Origin: Dehalococcoidia bacterium
GTDB lineage: Bacteria > Chloroflexota > Dehalococcoidia > Lucifugimonadales > SHYF01
Length of the DNA stretch: 13,226 bases
Reading direction: 5' to 3'
Assembly (NCBI GenBank): GCA_009692985.1
Contig: SHYF01000033.1
Coordinates: 1-13,226 of the forward strand
Below the pieces are notes generated by a model. The model was given only the letters and a program-made list of their open reading frames with translations. It was not told where the DNA came from and ran no database searches. The position numbers were made by a program, and so were the translations under genes. This document shows, piece by piece, positions 6,079 to 12,101 of this stretch. Each line of letters opens with the position of its first letter. Within the stretch, counting starts at the first letter, position 1.

Positions 6079-7471
6079 GAGCTTACTGCGAGTTGCTGTC
6101 CTCTTGGCCTTGCTGGGCCTGGGGTTGGCATCGCCCAGGCCAGGGGCCGCCCAGGACACTCTCCACGCGTTGGATACCAACGTCACGGTGGACTTTCCAA
6201 CGTCCATCACATTCCACGTGGAGGCCCGGGGGCCACGGAACATCACCCGGGCGGAGGTGCGCTTCCGCGTGGAGCAACGCTCCTGCGCCCTGGCGGAAAG
6301 CAGCGGGCTTGCCCAGTTCCAGCCTGGACAGCGCGTGTCCACCAGTTGGACGTGGGACACCCGCAAGGGTGGCGACCTGCCGCCTGGCGCTCTGGTGCGC
6401 TACCGATGGATATTGCGGGACGCATCGGGAGAGGTCGTGGAGGCCCCAGAGCAGACCTACGAGGTGGCGGATGACAGATACTCCTGGCAGAGCTTGCGGC
6501 AAGGCCCTCTGACCATCAACTGGTACCGCGGCGACACGGCCTTTGGCACTGCCCTCATGGCAGCTTCCCAGGATGCCCTGGGCCGTTTGGACAGGTCGGC
6601 GGGGGCGCGGCCTGAAAGGCCGGTCAAGCTATTCATCTACGGCTCTACCGAGGACCTCCAGGGTGCGCTGGTATTTCCTCCGGAATGGACCGGAGGAGTG
6701 GCCTTTGGCGGATTCAACATCATCGCCATAAGCATCCCTCCCGCTTCTTTAGCCTGGGGGCAGCGTGCCCTGGCCCACGAGCTAACCCATGTGATAGTAG
6801 ACCAGGTCGCATTCAACTGTTTCCGGGACATTCCCACCTGGCTCAACGAGGGCCTGGCCACCTACAACGAGGACGCATCAGGCAACCCATTGCCATCCTA
6901 CGCCGATGCCCTGAAGGGAGCATTGGATGCCGGTGGGCTTATCTCCGTTCGGGGCCTCGGCGGTGGCTTCCCCACATCTGCCCAGCAGGCCACGCTGGCA
7001 TACGGAGAGAGCTTTAGCCTGGTGCAGTACCTGACGCAGACTTACGGCCCTGAGAAGCTGGGGACGCTCCTGACTGGTTTTCGCGCAGGCACCACAGCCG
7101 ATGCGGCCCTTACGCAGGTGTACGGGTTTGACCAGGACGGGCTGGAGGCGCAATGGCGCAGGCACATCGGCGCGCCGCCCATGTCACAGGCGCAGCAGAA
7201 TAGGACGCCCGTGCCCCTGGCGCCAGCAATACCTACATTTGAACCGTATACAGTTTCCACCCCAACGCCGGCACTGGAAGCCACTCCTGGTTCCACCCGC
7301 GCGGTGGCGGAGGCCACACCTACAGTCCGGCCCCTCTCTTGGGGCAGTTGCAACGCCGGCCTGCCCATGCCCACGAACGCTGGTAGCCATGGTGTTGATG
7401 CTGCGACTCCTCTTCTTGGGCCTCTGGTGCTGGCGGGCCTGGCGCTGGCCACGCGACGGAGGAAACGATAA
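6047..7471 (+). CDS. Secreted gluzincin (peptidase MA-like) metallopeptidase with C-terminal membrane tail
   Basis: Predicted exported zinc peptidase, 474 residues from ATG 6047. Signal peptide: Arg-containing start, hydrophobic VAVLLALLGLGLA (16-28), likely cleavage after GAA (33-35). A beta-rich domain follows (about 40-145), then the peptidase: ALAHELTHVIVD (241-252) with the HExxH zinc site His244/Glu245/His248, and WLNEGLATYNE (266-276) with third ligand Glu268, as in peptidase MA/M61-like gluzincins. After about 378 comes a Pro/Thr linker, then a Cys435, a hydrophobic stretch (about 456-468) and terminal RRRKR, resembling a sorting or anchoring tail. The ATG and its G-rich ribosome site lie in repeat copy 4. 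A CTG at 6086, with AGGAG at 6077-6081, would also give a good signal peptide. Substrate unknown. Stop TAA overlaps the next gene's Shine-Dalgarno. Confidence 0.85.
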   Translation: MVGRGSQHAARSLLRVAVLLALLGLGLASPRPGAAQDTLHALDTNVTVDFPTSITFHVEARGPRNITRAEVRFRVEQRSCALAESSGLAQFQPGQRVSTSWTWDTRKGGDLPPGALVRYRWILRDASGEVVEAPEQTYEVADDRYSWQSLRQGPLTINWYRGDTAFGTALMAASQDALGRLDRSAGARPERPVKLFIYGSTEDLQGALVFPPEWTGGVAFGGFNIIAISIPPASLAWGQRALAHELTHVIVDQVAFNCFRDIPTWLNEGLATYNEDASGNPLPSYADALKGALDAGGLISVRGLGGGFPTSAQQATLAYGESFSLVQYLTQTYGPEKLGTLLTGFRAGTTADAALTQVYGFDQDGLEAQWRRHIGAPPMSQAQQNRTPVPLAPAIPTFEPYTVSTPTPALEATPGSTRAVAEATPTVRPLSWGSCNAGLPMPTNAGSHGVDAATPLLGPLVLAGLALATRRRKR

Positions 7472-7482
7472 GGAACGCATCT

Positions 7483-9195
7483 GTGAAGTCGCTGTTGCGT
7501 ATCATCGCCACTCTGCTTGTGGCCGTGACCCTTTTGCCGGCTTGCCGGGCCCAGTCGCCAGGCACACCACTGCTGCCCGCGGCAACGCCTGTCCCGACCT
7601 CAGTCGGGATGGACACGCTTCCCGCCACTGCTACTCCCACGCCGCTAGCCACTCCCACAGCCACGGCAACGCTATCCTCCTGGGGGCTTGTCCAGGGCCT
7701 TCCCAGGGATCAGACCCTGGTGCTGGCCGAGGATGAGCCCATCACCCTGGACCCAGCAATGTCCCAGGAGTCCACCTCTCACCAGTACGTGACCCAGATA
7801 TTTAGCGGCCTGGTGCGCTTGGATAGTCAGATGCGCGTTGCGCCAGACCTGGCGGAACGGTGGGATGTCCTGGATGGCGGCACTCGCTACGTCTTTCGTC
7901 TCAGGCCAGGCGCCAAGTTCCATAGTGGACGGCGCGTTACGGCCCAGGACGTGCTCTTTTCACTGGAACGTGCCGCTAGTCCGGCCACAGGCTCACTCAC
8001 GGCGCCCACTTATCTTGGCGACATCGTTGGAGTGAAGGAGAAGCTGCAAGGCAAGGCGCAGCGCATAGCTGGCCTGCGCGCCCCGGACGACAGCACCGTG
8101 GAGATACGGATAGACGGCCCCAAGGCCTACTTCCTGGCCAAGCTGACCTCCCCCGTGGCATTCGTTGTGGACTCGGAAAACGTAGCCCGCGGCGCCGATT
8201 GGTACCGCCAACCCAACGGCATAGGCCCTTTCAGGCTGAAGGAGTGGGAGAAGGAGCAGTACCTTATCCTGGAGCGCAATAAAGGTTTCTACAGGGAAGT
8301 GCCCCAGGTCAGCTACGTTCTGTTCCGCTTCCTGGCAGGCATCCCTATGAGTATGTACGAACGGGGAGACATAGACGTGGCGTACGTAAGTACTGGAGAC
8401 CTGGAGCGAGTGCAGGACCCGCAAAGCCCCCTGCGGCAGGAGCTGCGTGTGTACCCGGAGCTTAGCGTCAGCTACCTGGGCTTCAATACGGCCAAGCCAC
8501 CCTTCGATGACCCTATGGTTCGCAGGGCCTTTGCCCTTGCGGTGGACGTGGATAAGCTGGCGCAGGTGGTGCGCCAAGGCCGTCTCCCCAGGGCCTTGGG
8601 CCTGCTGCCGCCGGGCATCCCGGGCTACATCCAGGAAACGCAACCGATACCTTACGATCCAATTGAGGCCCGAAGGCTCATGACTCTTTCCAGGTATGGC
8701 GGAGCAGGCAAGCTGCCGCCCATAACCTATACCACGCCAGGCCAGGGGGGGCCAGGACCCACGGCCTCTGCGCTGGTGGAGATGTGGCGGGCCAGCCTGG
8801 GAGTGGAGGTGTCGGTGCGCCAGCTTCCTCCGGACGCGTACTACTACCGCCTGCGTGAAGAGGTGGACAACATATTCGACTTCGGGTGGGTGGCCGACTA
8901 TCCGGACCCGGAGAACATCCTGGACGTGCTGTTTCACAGCGGCGCGGCCAATAACATAGGAGCTTACGCCAGCCCTCAGCTAGACGCCCTACTGGAGGCG
9001 GCGCGCATCGAGCAGAACGTGGAGCGCCGCCTGGCGATGTATCGCCAGGCCCAGGAGTTGGTTCTGGCGGACGCGGTTGCCATTCCTCTCTGGCATGGCA
9101 ACACCTACGTCCTGGTTAAGCGTTACGTGCTGGGCTATGTCGTCACGCCCGGAGGGCTGCCGGCGCTGGAATCTGTGCGGCTGGAACGCAAGTGA
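7483..9195 (+). CDS. Solute-binding lipoprotein of the peptide/oligopeptide ABC transporter family (SBP family 5)
   Basis: Extracytoplasmic binding protein of 570 residues. GTG start with AAGGA (7470-7474) 8 bases before it. Signal peptide with lipobox LLPAC; Cys21 is the lipidation site. A Thr/Pro/Ala-rich linker (about 25-66) tethers the body. The body shows the family 5 features: ITLDPAMSQES (88-98), VAPDLAERWDV (119-129), FRLRPGAKFHSGRRVTAQDV (138-157, the family signature area), and FGWVADYPDPENILD near the C-terminus. Such proteins deliver peptides, nickel or other ligands to a permease, but no permease or ATPase gene follows, so it is an orphan or works with a distant transporter. Eleven bases separate it from the peptidase stop, so the two are almost surely cotranscribed; peptide capture after proteolysis is an inference. 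Confidence 0.92.
   Translation: MKSLLRIIATLLVAVTLLPACRAQSPGTPLLPAATPVPTSVGMDTLPATATPTPLATPTATATLSSWGLVQGLPRDQTLVLAEDEPITLDPAMSQESTSHQYVTQIFSGLVRLDSQMRVAPDLAERWDVLDGGTRYVFRLRPGAKFHSGRRVTAQDVLFSLERAASPATGSLTAPTYLGDIVGVKEKLQGKAQRIAGLRAPDDSTVEIRIDGPKAYFLAKLTSPVAFVVDSENVARGADWYRQPNGIGPFRLKEWEKEQYLILERNKGFYREVPQVSYVLFRFLAGIPMSMYERGDIDVAYVSTGDLERVQDPQSPLRQELRVYPELSVSYLGFNTAKPPFDDPMVRRAFALAVDVDKLAQVVRQGRLPRALGLLPPGIPGYIQETQPIPYDPIEARRLMTLSRYGGAGKLPPITYTTPGQGGPGPTASALVEMWRASLGVEVSVRQLPPDAYYYRLREEVDNIFDFGWVADYPDPENILDVLFHSGAANNIGAYASPQLDALLEAARIEQNVERRLAMYRQAQELVLADAVAIPLWHGNTYVLVKRYVLGYVVTPGGLPALESVRLERK
7591..7610. repeat. Short palindrome inside the SBP linker: GTCCCGAC-CTCA-GTCGGGAT
   Basis: 8-bp arms (one outer mismatch) around CTCA, same unit as at 2503, 4487 and 5650. 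It is read in frame as Val-Pro-Thr-Ser-Val-Gly-Met (residues 37-43), within the low-complexity linker where an insertion would be tolerated. Confidence 0.65.
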
Positions 9196-9204
9196 CAGTC
9201 GGGC

Positions 9205-9234
9205 TTCTCGCCGTGCGCTCCGCCAGGCTACAAT
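9205..9234 (+). promoter_or_regulatory. Weak candidate promoter for the Rieske gene
   Basis: TTCTCG (9205-9210), 18 bases, TACAAT (9229-9234). Only the -10 box is good (5/6). It lies in the 89-base gap after the solute-binding protein. Confidence 0.25.
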
Positions 9235-9284
9235 GGATGCTATGTCAGTATGAGTCCCAGTCAGACAGCCAAGGGGGTGCTTTC

Positions 9285-9599
9285 GTGGAAGATTTCGTCG
9301 AGGTTGCCAAGGTGGGGGAGGTGCCTCTGGGGGGGCTGAAACAGGTGGCTTTGGGAAATCAATGGATAGCGCTAGCCAACGTAGGTGGCCAGATATACGC
9401 CGTGAGCGATGTCTGCACTCACGTCGAATGCTGGCTGTTGGAAGAAGGGTCGCTGGCAGGCGATGTGCTTGAATGCTCCTGCCACGGTAGCCAGTTCGAC
9501 GTAAAGACTGGTGCTGTGATGTCTGGGCCTGCAGAAGATCCGCTGCCGGTCTTCGACGTCCGCACTGATGGTGAGAAGGTTTTCGTACGCCGAGCGTAG
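9285..9599 (+). CDS. Rieske [2Fe-2S] ferredoxin
   Basis: A 104-residue soluble electron carrier. The Rieske ligands are CTH (Cys44, His46) and CSCHG (Cys64, His67), separated by 17 residues, followed by SQFDVKTG and PLPVFDVRTDGEKVFV, the normal end of single-domain Rieske ferredoxins that feed ring-hydroxylating oxygenases or act in small redox chains. No oxygenase gene is adjacent. I chose GTG 9285, with AAGGGGG (9271-9277) 7 bases upstream, because the frame upstream of it (to 9192) shows no conserved sequence and overlaps the preceding gene. The stop TAG is the first triplet of hairpin element copy 5. The gene may belong to the upstream unit or use a weak promoter of its own. Confidence 0.93.
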   Translation: MEDFVEVAKVGEVPLGGLKQVALGNQWIALANVGGQIYAVSDVCTHVECWLLEEGSLAGDVLECSCHGSQFDVKTGAVMSGPAEDPLPVFDVRTDGEKVFVRRA

Positions 9600-9760
9600 C
9601 GGGCTGCTGAAAAAGAGGAGTCCAGAGGGGCAAAGCCCCAGAGCCTGCCCTGAACGAAGTGAAGGGGCGGGGGTTTGGGGGTGTCCCCCCCAGATTCATT
9701 TCTTTCCCCCTTCCTGCCGAGGAAGGGGGTCAGGGGGATGGCCGAAGGAGACCTTCGTCA
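9597..9760 (+). repeat. Three-hairpin dispersed element, copy 5
   Basis: Begins TAGCGGGCTGCTGAAAAA, with its first three bases being the Rieske stop. Hairpin 1 GGGGC-AAA-GCCCC is followed by an extra 28-base piece (GAGCCTGCCCTGAACGAAG and on) also seen in altered form in copy 4. Hairpin 2 is a G-run/C-run stem around 9677-9690, and hairpin 3 is CCCCCTTCCT (9706-9715) with AGGAAGGGGG (9720-9729). It lies between the convergent Rieske and disulfide oxidoreductase genes, so it may act as a bidirectional transcription end. Confidence 0.8.
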
Positions 9761-9771
9761 ACCTCCGGCGC

Positions 9772-10515
9772 TCAGGCTGATTGCCGGGTGGAAGGCCCGA
9801 GTTCAGGGGCGGTGGAGAAGGCAGGAGTGGTTCGTTCCTCTGGGGATAAGCCTGCAGCCTCCAGCACCTTGTCCATCAACACGGCCTCCGAGACTGCTCC
9901 CACAAACTGCACGCGGTTGTTGATCACCGTCTTGGGCACGCTCGAAATCATGTACCGCTGGGCTACGAGCGGGAACTCCTGTACCTCAACCACATCGGCG
10001 CGAATGTGGTTGTTTTCCATTGCCATTGCATGGGCCACACGGGCCATGGGCGGGCAGTACTCGCAGGTGGGTGTGACGAACACCTGGATGTGCACATCCT
10101 CTTTGAGCCGCTTCAGCTTCTTGCGCGTGTCCAGGGACAGCGGGCTGACACCCCTGGACAACGTGACGATGTCATCGAGCACTGTTGTGAACTCGTGGCC
10201 CGCTGGTATCCCGTAGAACTTGACGTTGGAGCCTGCACCCTTGGTTAGCACTATGGCGGGTATCCGATCAACGCAGGCCTCTCTGACCTCCTTGGTTTCC
10301 GAGTAGAAGTCCTTGACCTCCATGTGCAGCTTGGGTGAAAGGGCAGCCAGCTCCTCCATGAGTGCCTGCGTCTGGTCACAGTAGCGACACTCCCTGCCAG
10401 GTATGGTGAGGCCAAAGGTCCTCTGGGTGAACAGACGTATGGTAACGTCGTTCTTCAGCTCTTTTTTGAACCGGTCCTTTAGAGCCTGCTTGTCTTTGTC
10501 CGGGATAGCGGGCAT
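9772..10515 (-). CDS. Two-domain glutaredoxin-like protein disulfide oxidoreductase
   Basis: A 247-residue thiol-disulfide oxidoreductase made of two thioredoxin folds, like the PDO proteins of archaea and thermophilic bacteria. Both active sites are present: CRYC (43-46) and CEYC (151-154), each followed by the expected cis-Pro loop, RIPAIV (84-89) and SVPKTV (192-197). No signal peptide, so it acts in the cytoplasm, shuttling electrons to and from protein thiols, perhaps from a thioredoxin-reductase-like partner not seen here. AAGGAG lies 7 bases before ATG 10513-10515. The last 25 residues are a Pro/Ser/Thr tail beyond the fold, close to repeat copy 5. Divergent from nadA. Confidence 0.93.
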   Translation of the reverse strand: MPAIPDKDKQALKDRFKKELKNDVTIRLFTQRTFGLTIPGRECRYCDQTQALMEELAALSPKLHMEVKDFYSETKEVREACVDRIPAIVLTKGAGSNVKFYGIPAGHEFTTVLDDIVTLSRGVSPLSLDTRKKLKRLKEDVHIQVFVTPTCEYCPPMARVAHAMAMENNHIRADVVEVQEFPLVAQRYMISSVPKTVINNRVQFVGAVSEAVLMDKVLEAAGLSPEERTTPAFSTAPELGPSTRQSA

Positions 10516-10636
10516 GTCTATACTCCTTGCAGCCTAGCCCTCAGTCTAGCAGATGGAGAGGTAGTCGGCCATAGGCCGTATTTGTGGTTTCAGTTAGGGT
10601 ATGTTGCAATCCAGGAAGCTACGTTTCAAGTCCCGC

Positions 10637-10710
10637 TCATCCTGAGCCTCGTCGGAGGACACGAGAGGGACCTTTCATCTGCTGGCATGGTTCGACAGGC
10701 TCACCACTAT
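10637..10710. repeat. Dispersed inverted repeat upstream of nadA
   Basis: TGAGCCTCGTCGGA (10643-10656) faces TTCGACAGGCTCA (10691-10703); one arm is the other's reverse complement with two mismatches. The TTCGACAGGCTCACCAC form is a pattern I recall as a widespread dispersed repeat in environmental bacterial genomes. It is the main content of the 312-base gap between the divergent disulfide oxidoreductase and nadA genes, besides the nadA promoter. Confidence 0.6.
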
Positions 10711-10751
10711 ATAACCATTGTGACTCCATTGTTCCCCAAGCAGCCGCTAGT

Positions 10752-10780
10752 TTGTCCTGCTATTCCCAATGTCGTATACT
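10752..10780 (+). promoter_or_regulatory. nadA promoter
   Basis: TTGTCC (10752-10757), 17 bases, TATACT (10775-10780): 4/6 and 5/6 to sigma-70 consensus with optimal spacing. It predicts a leader of about 40 bases and excludes the longer upstream reading frame as the start of nadA. Confidence 0.6.
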
Positions 10781-10827
10781 TGAATGACAATCTCCTTTGC
10801 CCTAGTATCTGTGGCGGGGTGAGTTCT

Positions 10828-12030
10828 ATGGCTACTACCATTCGCGAACCTATCATACCAATCACTGAGATCGAGCACTCGGCCTTCTGCCGCACCGATG
10901 AGTCGCTGGCGAGCAAGCCCCTGGCCGAGGAACTGAAGGCCAATATCCGCTGGCAGAAGCTGCCCCGGGAGTACATGGGCATGAAGCCAGAGGTGCTCTA
11001 CCCACGCATCCGCGCCGCCAAGGAGAAGCTGGGGAAACGGGCGGTCATCCTGGGCCACCACTACCAGCGCGAGGACATCATCCAGTTCGCTGACTTCAAA
11101 GGCGACTCCTTCATGCTCTCCCAGAACGCGGCACGGCAGAAGGAAGCTGACTTCATCGTTTTCTGCGGCGTCCACTTCATGGCCGAGACAGCTGACATAC
11201 TCAGCGGCCCACGCCAGCAGGTGGTCCTGCCCAACATTAACGCCGGCTGCTCCATGGCAGACATGGCCCCCACCGATGACGTCCTGGACGCCTGGGACGA
11301 GCTGAGCCAGGTGGCGGGCAGCGGCCTTATTCCAGTCACCTATATGAACTCCACCGCTGCCATCAAGGCAATGTGCGGCAGGAATGGTGGCATTGTCTGC
11401 ACATCATCCAACGCCGCAGCGGTGATGCGATGGGCCTTTGAACGCGGCGACAAGGTGTTTTTTCTGCCTGACCAGCACCTTGGGCGCAACTCTGGCGTCA
11501 AGGTAGGCATACCCCTGGAAGAGATGGCGGTGTGGAACCCGTTCAAGCCCCTGGGCGGCCTAAGCCGCAGCCAGATTCAGCAGTCCAAGGTAATCCTATG
11601 GCAGGGGCACTGCGCCGTCCACACTCGCTTCACTGTGGCACAGATAGAAGAGGCGCGACGCCGCTTCCCCAGCGTCAAGGTGGTGGTGCATCCAGAGTGT
11701 ACCCGCGAAGTAGTAGAGGCCGCGGACATGGATGGCTCCACCGAGTTCATCGTCCGCACTGTTACCCAGGCTCCGCCAGGCTCGGTTATCGCCATTGGGA
11801 CTGAGATAAACCTGGTAAGCCGCCTGGCCCACGAGAACCCGGACAAAACTGTGTTCTGCCTGGACCCTGTGATTTGCCCCTGTTCCACCATGTACCGTAT
11901 CCATCCCGCTTACCTGGCGTGGGTGCTGGAGGAGCTAGTAGCAGGCCGCGTCCTCAACCGTGTCTCCGTGGACGAGGAGACCGCTCGCTACGCCCGCATT
12001 GCCCTGGAGCGAATGCTGGCAGTGGTGTAG
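10828..12030 (+). CDS. nadA: Quinolinate synthase
   Basis: Condenses iminoaspartate with dihydroxyacetone phosphate to quinolinate in de novo NAD synthesis, using an oxygen-sensitive [4Fe-4S] cluster. 400 residues from ATG 10828, a little longer than the 300-370 usual. Motifs: AVILGHHYQREDI (72-84), DSFMLSQNA (93-101), FCGVHFMAETADIL (112-125), NINAGCSMADM (136-146), TYMNSTAAIKA (171-181), CTSSNA (191-196), FLPDQHLGRN (212-221), WQGHCAVH (258-265), HPECTREV (288-295) and CPCSTMYRI (350-358). By analogy the cluster ligands are Cys113, Cys262 and Cys350 or Cys352. The frame is open back to 10582, but that part translates the dispersed repeat and the promoter. GGGGTGA lies 5 bases before ATG 10828. 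nadB and nadC are not in the window; about 40 N-terminal residues precede the fold. Confidence 0.95.
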   Translation: MATTIREPIIPITEIEHSAFCRTDESLASKPLAEELKANIRWQKLPREYMGMKPEVLYPRIRAAKEKLGKRAVILGHHYQREDIIQFADFKGDSFMLSQNAARQKEADFIVFCGVHFMAETADILSGPRQQVVLPNINAGCSMADMAPTDDVLDAWDELSQVAGSGLIPVTYMNSTAAIKAMCGRNGGIVCTSSNAAAVMRWAFERGDKVFFLPDQHLGRNSGVKVGIPLEEMAVWNPFKPLGGLSRSQIQQSKVILWQGHCAVHTRFTVAQIEEARRRFPSVKVVVHPECTREVVEAADMDGSTEFIVRTVTQAPPGSVIAIGTEINLVSRLAHENPDKTVFCLDPVICPCSTMYRIHPAYLAWVLEELVAGRVLNRVSVDEETARYARIALERMLAVV

Positions 12031-12072
12031 CGGCGATGGTTTCGTAACCTAGCCACGTCAGAAGAGCCGGGT

Positions 12073-12101
12073 TTGCCAATGGGCTACCATTCCCGTATAA
12101 T
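12073..12101 (+). promoter_or_regulatory. Near-consensus promoter overlapping the start of the Cys-rich lipoprotein gene
   Basis: TTGCCA (12073-12078), exactly 17 bases, TATAAT (12096-12101): 5/6 and 6/6, the best sigma-70 match in the window. Its last two bases are the AT of the ATG at 12100, so transcription would start near 12107-12108, after that ATG. Confidence 0.65.

Noticed and set aside
5739..6512. 257-codon plus-strand open frame across the composite repeat and the peptidase 5' end
   Set aside because: The first part is repeat, the second is out of frame with the peptidase gene; low-complexity Arg/Pro/Ser/Trp product.
7993..8937. 314-codon open frame antisense to the solute-binding protein gene
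   Set aside because: It shadows a clear family 5 binding-protein gene and shows no recognisable domain; long antisense frames are common in G+C-rich DNA.
1030..9760. CRISPR-like array
   Set aside because: The repeats are ~140 bases, kilobases apart, in both orientations and have no regular spacers. The PD-(D/E)XK protein has no cas neighbours.
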